From an uncultured Roseobacter sp. (GTDB lineage: Bacteria > Pseudomonadota > Alphaproteobacteria > Rhodobacterales > Rhodobacteraceae), in assembly GCF_947496515.1 (NCBI RefSeq), contig NZ_CANMDB010000005.1:92501-156500 (forward strand): DNA of 64,000 nt, given 5' to 3'. The notes below the pieces were generated by a model. It was not told where the DNA came from. It saw only the letters and a list, made by a program, of their open reading frames with translations, and made no database searches. Positions 54,152-63,316 of this stretch are shown here, in pieces. The translations under genes and the position numbers were made by a program. Each line of letters opens with the position of its first letter. The stretch's first letter is position 1.

Positions 54152-55489
54152 TTACTCCGCTGGCACCAGCGCGCTGAGACCTTTGAGGATGTCGATGGCA
54201 TAGGCCAGCTGATAGTCCTCTTCACGCAGCGCAGCGGCCGCTTCGGCCTTTGCGCGGTCCGCCTCGATCTGCTCGATTTCATCGTCGCTGAGGCTGTCAT
54301 TGTTCAGGCTGCCGCGCAGGTCGGCTTCCGAACGAGAGGTTCGGGAGGGTGTCTCGTCCTCTTCCTCGGCATTCGGATCGCGCCGCGGCTGTTCGACCAC
54401 GATATCGGGCGACACGCCCAGCGACTGGATAGACCGGCCCGATGGCGTGTAGTACCGCGCCGTGGTCAGCCGCATGGCCCCCTCGCCGCGCAATGGCATC
54501 ACCGTCTGAACCGATCCCTTGCCAAAGCTCTTGGTGCCCACGACAATCGCCCGGCGGTGATCCTGCAGCGCGCCCGCGACAATCTCGGACGCCGAGGCAG
54601 AGCCGCCGTTGATCAGCACGACGATGGGCTTGCCCTCGACCAGATCGCCTTCGGTGGCGTTGAACCGCTCACCATCCTGCACCTGACGGCCGCGCGTGCT
54701 GACGATCTCTCCGCCGTCCAGAAACGCATCCGACACCCGGATCGCCTGGTTGAGCAGCCCGCCGGGGTTGTTGCGCAGATCAATCACCAGACCGTTGATA
54801 TTATCCATCCCGCCCGCTTCCTCTATCTGCTCGGCGAGGCCGGATTCGAGGTTGGTATAGGTTTGATCGTTGAAGGTCGTGACCCGCAGAACCACCGTGT
54901 CGCCCTCGGTGCGCGTCCGGACCGCTGTGAGCTTGATGGTGTCCCGGATGATCGACACATCGAATGGTTCCACCTCTCCCTCGCGCACCACCGTGATCAG
55001 GATCTCCGACCCGACCGGGCCGCGCATCATGTCCACCGCCTCGTCCAGCGTCAGCCCCAGCACCGATTCGCCGTCCACATGGGTAATGAAATCACCCGCC
55101 TCGACGCCGGCCTCATCCGCAGGGGTCCCGTCGATGGGCGAGACGACCTTGACGAAGCCCTCTTCCTGCGTGACCTCAATGCCCAATCCGCCGAACTCGC
55201 CCCGCGTCTGCACGCGCATGGCCGCCGCATCATCGGGCGAAAGGTAGCTCGAATGGGGATCCAGCGAGGTCAGCATGCCGTTGATCGCCGCCTCGATCAG
55301 CTCCTTGCTTTCCACATCCTCGACATACTGGGCGCGGATGCGCTCGAAGATGTCCCCGAACAGATCCAACTGTTCGTAGACGTCGGCGGAGCGTTCACTG
55401 TCCTGGGCCAGAAGAGGCCCGACCACTTGCGTCGTGGCGATGATACCGGCGAGGGTGCCGCCCAGAGCCGCCATGGCAAATTTTTTCAT
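54152..55489 (-). CDS. ctpA: Carboxy-terminal processing protease (S41)
   Basis: A 445-residue periplasmic serine protease with an N-terminal signal/anchor (MKKFAMAALGGTLAG...). A PDZ domain follows (GGLGIEVTQEEGFVKVV near residue 90), then the S41 catalytic core with the Ser in NGGSASASEIVAGALQ near 305 and the Lys in GTKSFGKGSVQT near 330. The C-terminus is acidic and ends ALVPAE. I use the ATG at 55489, four bases after the envC stop; 55501 is also open. Third gene of gpmI-envC-ctpA, linked to cell wall maturation. Confidence 0.94.
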   Translation of the reverse strand: MKKFAMAALGGTLAGIIATTQVVGPLLAQDSERSADVYEQLDLFGDIFERIRAQYVEDVESKELIEAAINGMLTSLDPHSSYLSPDDAAAMRVQTRGEFGGLGIEVTQEEGFVKVVSPIDGTPADEAGVEAGDFITHVDGESVLGLTLDEAVDMMRGPVGSEILITVVREGEVEPFDVSIIRDTIKLTAVRTRTEGDTVVLRVTTFNDQTYTNLESGLAEQIEEAGGMDNINGLVIDLRNNPGGLLNQAIRVSDAFLDGGEIVSTRGRQVQDGERFNATEGDLVEGKPIVVLINGGSASASEIVAGALQDHRRAIVVGTKSFGKGSVQTVMPLRGEGAMRLTTARYYTPSGRSIQSLGVSPDIVVEQPRRDPNAEEEDETPSRTSRSEADLRGSLNNDSLSDDEIEQIEADRAKAEAAAALREEDYQLAYAIDILKGLSALVPAE

Positions 55490-55493
55490 TGTT

Positions 55494-56624
55494 CTATCCA
55501 TTCTTGTCGGTTCGGAACCAGAGGCTCGGATCCTCGGGCGCATTCTTATGTCTGACCTCTATATAAAGCGTTTCCGACCGCCCGCTGCCAGTGCCATCAC
55601 CAGCACGTGACAATTGGACCGCCTCCTGCGCTCCTCTCTCCCCCATAAGACCCAATGGAGCCCCTGCGTCAATGATCTCGCCTGCGGAGCCGTAAACAAC
55701 GTCCAAACCTGCCAGAATGAAGAGAACATCCGCCTGCGGCTCCATGATCACCACCTGACCAAGGTCAAGCAGGGGTCCGGTATAGCGGATCGTGGCCGCC
55801 ACGGGGCTGGTGACGATGGCCTGCGGGCGGGTCGCGAGCAACAGCCCGGGCCGGGTGATTCCGGCGGCATCGGGCTGGCCCGCGCGGCGCAGCACCACGC
55901 CTTGGGCAGGCAGCGGCAGCGTCCCTTTCCGGACGGTCACATCAGGCAGCGCGGCATCCGTGATGTCGGTAGGAACCCGGTCGAGCCCGCGGGCAAAGCT
56001 TTCCAGCGTGTCAGCGGAGGCCAGCAGGATCGCCTCGCGTACCGGATCCTGGGTAAAGCGCATGGGCAGGGGCGCCCGCTCCGCAATGGCGGTGTTGAGG
56101 GCCGAGCGCGCGGCCCGCAGATCGGTGAGCGCACCCTGCAGTTGCCCGCTCGCGTCATCCTGCACCGCGCGCAATGCGACCAGATCCTCCATATCGCGCC
56201 TCAACCCGACCGCGCGGGCACTCAGCGCCGGCGTGATCTCCGCCAGCAACATATTCGCCCGCGCCGCCCCCAGCAGCCCGCCGGGATGCAAGAGCGGCAG
56301 AGGCGCATCCCCCGCGCCGGTCCGCTGCAACACCGCCAGCAGGGCGGCAACCTCCGCATCGCGCGCCTGCAGCGCGGCGCTCAACTGCGCTTCGCGGATG
56401 GCCGCCTGCCGCAGTCCACCGCGCATGGCGGCCAATCCCTCTTCAAAGGCCTGGATCGTGCGGGTCAGCGCGCGCACCCGGTCCCGGGCGCTCTGCGCTG
56501 CGTCCAGCTGCATTCTCGCCTCATCCAGCATCCCGATCGCAGCACGGGCCTGCGCGGCGGCGGGATGCTGGGCGGTCGCGGGCAGCGGCAGCGCCAGCAG
56601 CAAACTCAGCAGCAGCGCCCTCAT
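55494..56624 (-). CDS. envC: EnvC-like murein hydrolase activator
   Basis: A 376-residue exported protein with signal peptide MRALLLSLLLALPLPATA, long coiled-coil region (about 25-210) and a C-terminal LytM/M23 domain (about 250-370). In EnvC this domain does not cleave peptidoglycan but activates amidases at the septum. Here the zinc-binding histidines of active M23 enzymes are also absent (the segment reads VVIMEPQADVLFILAGLDVV). It lies between gpmI (12-bp gap) and ctpA (4-bp gap), the common order in alphaproteobacteria. Confidence 0.88.
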   Translation of the reverse strand: MRALLLSLLLALPLPATAQHPAAAQARAAIGMLDEARMQLDAAQSARDRVRALTRTIQAFEEGLAAMRGGLRQAAIREAQLSAALQARDAEVAALLAVLQRTGAGDAPLPLLHPGGLLGAARANMLLAEITPALSARAVGLRRDMEDLVALRAVQDDASGQLQGALTDLRAARSALNTAIAERAPLPMRFTQDPVREAILLASADTLESFARGLDRVPTDITDAALPDVTVRKGTLPLPAQGVVLRRAGQPDAAGITRPGLLLATRPQAIVTSPVAATIRYTGPLLDLGQVVIMEPQADVLFILAGLDVVYGSAGEIIDAGAPLGLMGERGAQEAVQLSRAGDGTGSGRSETLYIEVRHKNAPEDPSLWFRTDKNG

Positions 56625-56636
56625 GTCAGTGAACTC

Positions 56637-58154
56637 TCATGTCAGCAGCGACCTGCCGGTCATCTCGGGCGGTGGGTCGAGCGCGATCAGCTGCAATACC
56701 GTGGGTGCCAGATCGGCCAGCCGTCCGTTCCGAACAGACGCGCCCGCCTCGGCGCCCACGACGATCACCGGCACGAGGTTGAGCGTATGGGCGGTATGGG
56801 CGCCCCCTGTCTCGGGGTCGATCATCATGTCGCAGTTGCCGTGATCCGCCGTGACGATCATCGCACCACCCGCCGCCTTGAGCGCACCGACCGCCCGGCC
56901 AAGCCCCGCATCCACCGCCTCGCAGGCGGCAATGGCCGCCTCCAGGTCGCCCGTGTGACCAACCATATCGGGGTTGGCATAGTTGACCACGATCAGGTCG
57001 TAGCCGTCCTCGATGGCACCCACCAGCGCGTCCGTCACCTCAGCGGCGGACATCTCGGGCTGCAGATCATAGGTGGCCACGTCCGGAGACTTCGGCATCT
57101 TGCGGTCTTCCCCAGCAAAGGACACCTCTTCGCCACCATTGAGAAAAAACGTCACATGCGGGTACTTCTCCGTCTCCGACAGCCGGAACTGCCGCAACCC
57201 GTGCTGCGCCACCCAGGCCCCCAGCGTGTTGTCGATCTGCGGTTTGGGATACATGACCGAAAGGTAGGCGTTATGCGCCTCCGAATAGGGCGCCATACCC
57301 ATCAGCGCCGCCCAGTCGGGCCTGCCACTGGCATCGAAGGCATCGAAGTCCGGCGCCCCAATCGCCGCCATGATCTCGCGCGCGCGGTCGGCCCGGAAGT
57401 TGAGGCAAAAGAGCCCGTCGCCATCCGCCGCACCCGCGTAGTCACCGATGACTGTCGGCTCGATAAACTCGTCGGTCTTGTCCTGCGCCCGGCCCTTCTC
57501 GATGGCCTCTGCCGCCGTGTTAGCGGCAACGCCCTTCGCGAGGATGATGGTCGCAAAGGCTTTCTCCACGCGGTTCCAGCGATTGTCGCGGTCCATGGCA
57601 AAGTAGCGCCCCGTGACGGTCGCCACCCGCGCGCTATCGGGCAGCGCGGCCTCCAATGTCTCCATAAACCCTTCGGCCGAGGTCGGCGCCACGTCGCGAC
57701 CGTCTGTCAGCGCGTGGATCAGCACCTCCAGCCCTGCGTCCACAAGCGCCCGTACCGCGGCGATCATATGCGAGATATGTCCATGCACCCCGCCATCGGA
57801 CACCACACCCATCACATGCGCCCGCCCGCCGCTTTCCTTCAGCTTGGCGATGAAGTCCTGCAATTGGTCATTCCGGGCAAAGCTGCCCTCCTCGATGGCC
57901 AGATCGATCTGACCCAAATCCATCGCGACCACCCGGCCTGCTCCGATATTGGTGTGACCCACTTCGGAATTGCCCATCTGGCCTTGGGGCAGTCCCACGT
58001 CGGGGCCAAAGGTGGTCAGCGTCGCGTTGGGGCACTCGGCCATCAGCTGGTCCATCACAGGGGTGCGGGCCAGCAGCGGTGCATTGCCCTCGCGCAGGTC
58101 GCTCAGCCCCCAGCCGTCCAGAATACATAGTACGACCGGTTTCTTGGCGCTCAT
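56637..58154 (-). CDS. gpmI: 2,3-bisphosphoglycerate-independent phosphoglycerate mutase
   Basis: A 505-residue glycolytic/gluconeogenic enzyme of the alkaline phosphatase superfamily that interconverts 3- and 2-phosphoglycerate using two manganese ions. Markers: CILDGWGLSD near residue 10, MGNSEVGHTNIGAGRVV near 61 with the catalytic Ser, DGRDVAPTSAEGF near 152, VVNYANPDMVGHTGD near 397 and VTADHGNCDMMID near 436. AAGGAG supports the ATG at 58154 (a GTG precedes it). First gene of the operon with envC and ctpA. Confidence 0.97.
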   Translation of the reverse strand: MSAKKPVVLCILDGWGLSDLREGNAPLLARTPVMDQLMAECPNATLTTFGPDVGLPQGQMGNSEVGHTNIGAGRVVAMDLGQIDLAIEEGSFARNDQLQDFIAKLKESGGRAHVMGVVSDGGVHGHISHMIAAVRALVDAGLEVLIHALTDGRDVAPTSAEGFMETLEAALPDSARVATVTGRYFAMDRDNRWNRVEKAFATIILAKGVAANTAAEAIEKGRAQDKTDEFIEPTVIGDYAGAADGDGLFCLNFRADRAREIMAAIGAPDFDAFDASGRPDWAALMGMAPYSEAHNAYLSVMYPKPQIDNTLGAWVAQHGLRQFRLSETEKYPHVTFFLNGGEEVSFAGEDRKMPKSPDVATYDLQPEMSAAEVTDALVGAIEDGYDLIVVNYANPDMVGHTGDLEAAIAACEAVDAGLGRAVGALKAAGGAMIVTADHGNCDMMIDPETGGAHTAHTLNLVPVIVVGAEAGASVRNGRLADLAPTVLQLIALDPPPEMTGRSLLT

Positions 58155-58333
58155 CACTTGGGCTCCTTGGTTGGGGTTCCGGGCTGGTCTAGCGCGATGT
58201 GCTGCCGAATTGAAGCATCCTCTGCGACGCCTTTGCAGCGCGGCAACAGGCGGGCCGCAAAGGCGCGCGCAATCTCTTGCTCCCCGGGGTTGCTTTGGCC
58301 ATAAGGTGATGTCACAGCCAAAGGACCGCCGCC

Positions 58334-58516
58334 ATGCAACAGCCCCCCGAGACCAAGATCGTCACAAGCTTTCGGATTGCCTGCGACGGGGGAGAGGGCG
58401 CCCTGGGGCATCCGCGTGTCTGGCTGCAGATCCCCAAAGACACAGGCTGGGTCGAATGCGGCTATTGCGACTGCAAATACATTCATCAGGACTACGCTGA
58501 CAAGGCCGCCGGCTAA
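58334..58516 (+). CDS. zf-CHCC zinc-finger protein
   Basis: A 60-residue protein with the CHCC zinc site: Cys17, His26, Cys42, Cys45 ([29 protein letters not shown]). The family includes the mitochondrial complex I subunit NDUFS6 and bacterial homologues of uncertain role. It is common as a lone small gene in alphaproteobacteria. Its stop directly abuts the stop of the convergent secreted-protein gene. Confidence 0.92.
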   Translation: MQQPPETKIVTSFRIACDGGEGALGHPRVWLQIPKDTGWVECGYCDCKYIHQDYADKAAG

Positions 58517-58993
58517 CTAGCTGACCGGTATGACCTGATCGCCGCAGGTCAGCTTGCCGTCCACCGATCCTTCGCGGTCCATCAGGAACTGCCGGATGTT
58601 ATGGCCTGACCAGATCTCCAGCAGCTTGCCATCCGCGGTATAGCCCCGGCCCGTGGCCGTCCCTGTCTGCATGTCCTGATACTGCATCGTCGCCACGCCG
58701 GCGGTCCCGTCATCGCATTCGAAGGCCGCGTGCCCCTCACCGGTCAGCGCGCTGATCTCCCAGCCGCCCACGCAGATTACCCCCGCCCGGGTCTGACCGT
58801 CGAGCGTGCCCTCGTTCCAGCCGAGCGCGCGCCCGGTGAAGTAATCGCCATCGTTCCCGATGCACCCCACCATCGGCACACAGCTGCTGGGCGACCCGGG
58901 CTCTGCTGCGCAGTCCATGTCCACCTTCGGCGTCGCCCATCCAGGACCTGCGCAAAGGGCGATTGCAGCCACGCTCACGATACGGGATAACAT
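58517..58993 (-). CDS. Secreted cysteine-containing hypothetical protein
   Basis: A 158-residue protein with a signal peptide (MLSRIVSVAAIALCAGPGWA) and six cysteines in the mature part, probably paired in the periplasm. Gly/Asp-rich and beta-like: GRALGWNEGTLDGQTRAGVICVGGWE and GTATGRGYTADGKLLEIWSGHN. I do not recognise a family. CGGAG precedes the ATG at 58993; upstream in-frame ATGs would overlap the polA leader. It is divergent from polA with 40 bp between. Confidence 0.7.
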   Translation of the reverse strand: MLSRIVSVAAIALCAGPGWATPKVDMDCAAEPGSPSSCVPMVGCIGNDGDYFTGRALGWNEGTLDGQTRAGVICVGGWEISALTGEGHAAFECDDGTAGVATMQYQDMQTGTATGRGYTADGKLLEIWSGHNIRQFLMDREGSVDGKLTCGDQVIPVS

Positions 58994-59033
58994 CGGCGAA
59001 CTCCGTTCCAGCGACATCGAGGGGCAGCCTACC

Positions 59034-61835
59034 ATGAGCACATCTTTCGGCAAAGGCCACCACCTGCATCTGATCGACGGATCGGCGTTTATTTTCCGAG
59101 CCTACCACGCGCTGCCACCGCTCACGCGCAAATCAGACGGTCTGCCGATCGGGGCGGTCTCGGGCTTTTGCAACATGCTGCAACGCTATGTGGAAACCAA
59201 CACCGGCGACGATGCGCCTACCCATGTGGCAGTGATCTTCGACAAGGGCAGCCACACCTTTCGCAATGACATCTATGATCAGTACAAGGCCAACCGCGAC
59301 GCGATGCCCGAGGATCTGCGCCCGCAGATCCCGCTCACACGCCGCGCGACGGAAGCCTTCAACATCGCGTGCAAGGAAAAGGAAGGCTTCGAGGCCGACG
59401 ACATCATCGCAACCCTGGCCGTTCAGGCGCGCGCCGCCGGAGGCCGCTGCACGATTATCTCATCGGACAAGGACCTGATGCAGCTTGTGGGGGACGGTGT
59501 CGAGATGCTGGACGCCATGAAGAATAAGCGCATCGACCGCGACGGCGTCTTCGAGAAATTCGGCGTCTACCCGGACCGCGTTGTCGATGTGCAGGCGCTG
59601 GCGGGGGATTCCGTCGATAACGTCCCCGGCGCGCCCGGCATCGGGATCAAGACGGCGGCGCTGCTCATCAACGAATACGGCGATCTCGACGCGCTGCTGG
59701 AACGCGCCGAAGAGATCAAGCAACCCAAACGCCGCGAAACGCTGGTCACACACGCCGAGCAGATCCGCCTCAGCCGCCGCCTCGTGCTGCTCGATGAGAA
59801 CACACCGCTCGACTTTACTCTCGACGATCTGGAGGTGCGCACGCCCGACCCCGATGCGCTCATGCCCTTCCTGGCGGAAATGGAATTCCGCACGCTGACC
59901 AAACGCATTGCCGACAAGCTCGACGTCGAGGCCCCCGAGATCGACGACACCCCCGCCGATGCGCCTGAGGCACCGGATATCGAGGACATCCCCTTTGACC
60001 GCGCAGGCTATACCGCGGTGGGCACGGCAGAGGATCTGCAAATCTGGATCGACCGGATCTATGAGCGCGGCTATGTGGCCGTCGATACGGAGACCACTGG
60101 CCTCAATGAGATGACCGCGGATCTCGTGGGCATCTCCCTCTGTGTGGAACCCGGACAGGCCTGCTACATCCCGCTCATTCACAAGAAAAGCGGCAGCGAC
60201 GATCTCTTCGGCTCCGACGATCTGGCCGAAGGGCAGATGGCGCTGGATGAGGCGCTTGAGATGCTGAAACCGGTGCTTGAGGATGCCTCAATCCTCAAGA
60301 TCGGGCAGAACATGAAATACGACCTGAAGATCTTTGCCCAGATCGGGATTGCCGTCGCGCCGCTAGATGACACCATGCTGATGTCCTACGCAATGCACGG
60401 CGGGCTGCACGGTCACGGGATGGATCAGCTTTCCGAGCGCTACCTCACTCACACCCCGATCCCCATCAAACCGCTGCTGGGCACCGGCAAATCCGCGATC
60501 ACCTTCGACAAGGTACCGCTGGAAGACGCGGTGCCTTACGCCGCCGAGGATGCGGACATCACGCTGCGGCTATGGCAGCGGTTCAAACCGTCGCTGCACC
60601 GCACCCAGGTCACGCGCGTCTACGAGACGCTCGAACGCCCGCTGGTCCCCGTTCTGGCGCAGATGGAACGCACGGGGATCAAAGTGGACCGCGACACGCT
60701 CAGCCGCATGTCCAACGCCTTCAGCCAAAGCATGGCGGGGCTGGAGGCGGAGATCCACGAGCTTGCCGGGCGCAGCTTCAACGTCGGTAGCCCCAAGCAG
60801 CTTGGCGAAATCCTCTTTGACGAGATGTCCCTGCCCGGCGGCAAGAAGGGCAAGACCGGGGCCTATGCCACCGGTGCCGACGTGCTCGAAGACCTCGCGA
60901 CGGAACACGAACTGCCTGCCCGCGTGCTCGACTGGCGACAACTCAGCAAGCTGAAATCCACCTACACTGACGCGCTGCAAGACCATATCAACGCCGACAC
61001 AGGTCGTGTGCATACCTCCTACTCCATCGCGGGGGCGTCCACGGGGCGGCTCGCCTCGACCGACCCCAACCTGCAGAACATCCCCATCCGCACCGAGGAA
61101 GGCCGCCGCATCCGCGAGGCTTTCGTGGCCGAGGAAGGCAAGACGCTGGTCGCCCTCGACTACAGCCAGATCGAACTGCGGATCCTTGCGCATATCGCTG
61201 ATATCCCGGCGCTGAAAGAAGCCTTCAAGCGCGGCGATGACATCCACGCCATGACCGCATCCGAGATGTTCGACGTACCGATGGAGGAGATGACACCCGA
61301 AATCCGCCGCCGGGCCAAGGCGATCAACTTCGGCGTGATCTACGGCATCTCGGGCTTCGGTCTCGCGCGCAACCTGCGCATCCCGCGGTCCGAGGCGCAG
61401 GGCTTCATCGACCGCTACTTCGAGCGCTTTCCCGGCATCAAGGACTACATGACCGAGACCAAGGCCTTCGCCAAGGAAAACGGCTATGTGCAGACGCTCT
61501 TTGGCAGACGGATCCACACACCAAACATCGGCGCCAAGGGCCCACAGGCGGGCTTCGCCGCGCGCGCGGCGATCAACGCCCCCATTCAGGGCACGGCGGC
61601 GGATGTGATCCGGCGGGCCATGGTGCGCATGCCCGCGGCGATCGAGGCTCTGCCCGCCAGGATGCTGCTGCAAGTTCATGACGAGCTGCTTTTCGAGGTG
61701 GAGACCGACGCGGAGCAGGATCTCATCGACGCCGCACGCCAGGTGATGGAAGCGGCCTGCGATCCGGTCGTGCACCTCGACGTGCAGCTCAGCGTCGACG
61801 CCGGTCAGGGTGCAAACTGGGCGGTGGCGCATTAG
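59034..61835 (+). CDS. polA: DNA polymerase I
   Basis: A 933-residue three-domain polymerase. 5' nuclease domain (about 8-290), 3'-5' exonuclease domain with the catalytic DTETTG near residue 349 intact, so proofreading should be active, and the polymerase domain with motif A DYSQIELR near 708, motif B RRAKAINFGVIYG near 755-768 and motif C QVHDELLFEV near 880. GAGGGG precedes the ATG at 59034. It is monocistronic, divergent from a secreted-protein gene. Confidence 0.98.
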   Translation: MSTSFGKGHHLHLIDGSAFIFRAYHALPPLTRKSDGLPIGAVSGFCNMLQRYVETNTGDDAPTHVAVIFDKGSHTFRNDIYDQYKANRDAMPEDLRPQIPLTRRATEAFNIACKEKEGFEADDIIATLAVQARAAGGRCTIISSDKDLMQLVGDGVEMLDAMKNKRIDRDGVFEKFGVYPDRVVDVQALAGDSVDNVPGAPGIGIKTAALLINEYGDLDALLERAEEIKQPKRRETLVTHAEQIRLSRRLVLLDENTPLDFTLDDLEVRTPDPDALMPFLAEMEFRTLTKRIADKLDVEAPEIDDTPADAPEAPDIEDIPFDRAGYTAVGTAEDLQIWIDRIYERGYVAVDTETTGLNEMTADLVGISLCVEPGQACYIPLIHKKSGSDDLFGSDDLAEGQMALDEALEMLKPVLEDASILKIGQNMKYDLKIFAQIGIAVAPLDDTMLMSYAMHGGLHGHGMDQLSERYLTHTPIPIKPLLGTGKSAITFDKVPLEDAVPYAAEDADITLRLWQRFKPSLHRTQVTRVYETLERPLVPVLAQMERTGIKVDRDTLSRMSNAFSQSMAGLEAEIHELAGRSFNVGSPKQLGEILFDEMSLPGGKKGKTGAYATGADVLEDLATEHELPARVLDWRQLSKLKSTYTDALQDHINADTGRVHTSYSIAGASTGRLASTDPNLQNIPIRTEEGRRIREAFVAEEGKTLVALDYSQIELRILAHIADIPALKEAFKRGDDIHAMTASEMFDVPMEEMTPEIRRRAKAINFGVIYGISGFGLARNLRIPRSEAQGFIDRYFERFPGIKDYMTETKAFAKENGYVQTLFGRRIHTPNIGAKGPQAGFAARAAINAPIQGTAADVIRRAMVRMPAAIEALPARMLLQVHDELLFEVETDAEQDLIDAARQVMEAACDPVVHLDVQLSVDAGQGANWAVAH

Positions 61836-62137
61836 GCGACACATGGCCGGTCTCGCACAATCTGCGGACGGGCGGTTTTCCGAGTGCACGTCGCCCGGGC
61901 TCAAGAAGTCTGCCAGGACGACAGAGCACCCAAGGATCCCCTCGCGCGGCGGGTGCCACGGGCGAAAGGCCTTCGAAGGCCTTTGCGGCGCGGTTTCGCT
62001 CCGCTCGCCCTGTCGGAGATGCGTGGCAAACCTCTGCGCTAAAAGCCCGTTGAGCTCGTCCGCTGCACCGGGATACCGTCAATATCAGCGGAAAAGCCCC
62101 GAAAGACGCAAAGGGCCGCTGCAGGTGGCCAGGCGGA
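61836..62137. other. Gene-free gap after polA
   Basis: About 300 bp between the polA stop and the convergent DUF2798 gene. No coding frame is convincing. It contains palindrome copy 7 (61,965-61,984) and otherwise nothing I can name. Confidence 0.6.
61965..61984. repeat. TTCGAA-centred palindrome, copy 7
   Basis: A perfect 20-bp palindrome with arm AAAGGCCTTC, between convergent polA and the DUF2798 gene. Outer AAAG/CTTT and inner TTCGAA are shared with other copies, while the GGCC/GGCC middle differs and still pairs. Confidence 0.85.
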
Positions 62138-62386
62138 TCAGCTGCGGTCGCTCGCACGGCGTTCCGGCCGCACCAGACGCCCAACGATCCGCCGTGTGAC
62201 AGGCGCCACGACCAGCACCGCCGGAAAGGCCACGGCCCAGCTCGACAGCCAGTTGCTCAGCCAGAGGGCCGCAAACCCATCGATCCAGCCAACGGTACGC
62301 AGGGTCGTGATCCCCGATACGAGCAGTGACATCAGCCCCGACAGCACCAGGCCAAAGACAATCTGTTGGTAGCGGGCGGGAATCAC
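62138..62386 (-). CDS. DUF2798-family small membrane protein
   Basis: An 82-residue protein with two transmembrane helices: IVFGLVLSGLMSLLVSGITTLRTVG and WLSNWLSSWAVAFPAVLVVAPVTRRIV. This is the DUF2798 pattern, including the ARYQQIVFGL start and the W-x-x-x-W spacing. Function unknown. No ATG fits; tandem GTG codons at 62389 and 62386 follow AAGGAG at good spacing, so I infer a GTG start. An open frame further upstream runs through unrelated sequence. Confidence 0.8.
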   Translation of the reverse strand: MIPARYQQIVFGLVLSGLMSLLVSGITTLRTVGWIDGFAALWLSNWLSSWAVAFPAVLVVAPVTRRIVGRLVRPERRASDRS

Positions 62387-62447
62387 CACGGTTCTCCTTG
62401 CGAGACCGGTGCAGATATACCGGAATGCCGGCTCAATGACAGCCTGC

Positions 62448-63170
62448 TCAGCCGCGCAGACGGTCCAGCAAAGCGCGGTGGTGATCCGGCGTTTCTGCCG
62501 GATCTGCCCCGATCCCGACCCAACCGTCATACCCCAAGCCCCGCAGCACGGCGATGATCTCCCCTGACCCGGAAGGGCGACCGAGATGTACATGCCGGAC
62601 AAGCGACCCATGGCGGCTCAGAACCGCGTCCGCGGCGCCTGTCATCCCACCCGTCTCCACCAGCAGCCCCAGGTTCGGCGCCCCGATCTCCTGCAAGATC
62701 TCCGCAGCCATATCGTAGCTGTCCAGAAACGCATCGGGCCGCCGCACCCCATCGCCCGGGCAGAGCGTCAGCAACGTACGGGCGGGCGTCGTGGCCACCG
62801 CTACCCGCAGGTTCGCCACCAGCGTCGCGCGCGCCTCCGGCCCGTTTGCCGCGCCGGTCAGCAAATGAAGCACCGGCGTCCGCAACGCCTCACAATACCG
62901 CAACGACCGGCGCAGATCATAGCGAAAGCGGTCTTCCGCCCCCGGCACCGCCGCAAACCCCCGCGCGCCACCGGCGTAGTTGGGGGGCGGCGCCGCCATC
63001 CGCACCATACCGAGCCCGGTGCTCAGAAGCGCCCGCTGCGTGTCCTTCGCCGGTATCTCGTAGGGAAACAGCACCTCGACGCCCTCGAACCCCGCCTCCG
63101 CAGCAGCATCGAAGCGGTCAAGATAGGGAAGGTCCGGCCACAGCACGCTCAGATTGGCCGCAAATCGCAT
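62448..63170 (-). CDS. Hydroxypyruvate isomerase-like TIM-barrel protein
   Basis: A 240-residue AP-endonuclease-2-like TIM barrel most similar to hydroxypyruvate isomerase (Hyi). The N-terminal half is typical: RFAANLSVLWPDLPYLDRF and GFEGVEVLFPYEIPA, then RMAAPPPNYAGGARGFAAVPG. The C-terminal active-site strands are altered: the usual Glu-bearing strand reads LLTLCPGDG, the Asp/His strand reads GLLVETGGMTG and the last Glu strand reads VGIGADP. It may have a different metal site or no isomerase activity. It is separated from DUF1285 by a double-hairpin repeat. Confidence 0.75.
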   Translation of the reverse strand: MRFAANLSVLWPDLPYLDRFDAAAEAGFEGVEVLFPYEIPAKDTQRALLSTGLGMVRMAAPPPNYAGGARGFAAVPGAEDRFRYDLRRSLRYCEALRTPVLHLLTGAANGPEARATLVANLRVAVATTPARTLLTLCPGDGVRRPDAFLDSYDMAAEILQEIGAPNLGLLVETGGMTGAADAVLSRHGSLVRHVHLGRPSGSGEIIAVLRGLGYDGWVGIGADPAETPDHHRALLDRLRG

Positions 63171-63220
63171 CGTCTCATCCGGTCATTCTCCCAAACGACC
63201 CCAAAAGGCGCCATCTCACC

Positions 63221-63265
63221 GCGAAAGCTCTTTCACTTTGCCAAGAAAACTCCCGCCGGAGGCTC
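63221..63265. repeat. Double-hairpin intergenic element, copy 2
   Basis: GCGAAAG, loop CTCTTTCA, CTTTGCC, then AAACTCCCGCCGGAGGCTCC. It matches copy 1 (27,297-27,342) over nearly its whole length in the same orientation, again between a minus-strand gene end and the next minus-strand gene start. Confidence 0.75.
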
Positions 63266-63316
63266 CCTCAACTCTATCACACGCACCGTCCCCACCCCTT
63301 TCAGCGCCCTGAAACG

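Noticed and set aside
58860-59033. N-terminal extension of PolA
   Set aside because: It lies in antisense of the secreted-protein gene; the family start with a good ribosome site is at 59034.
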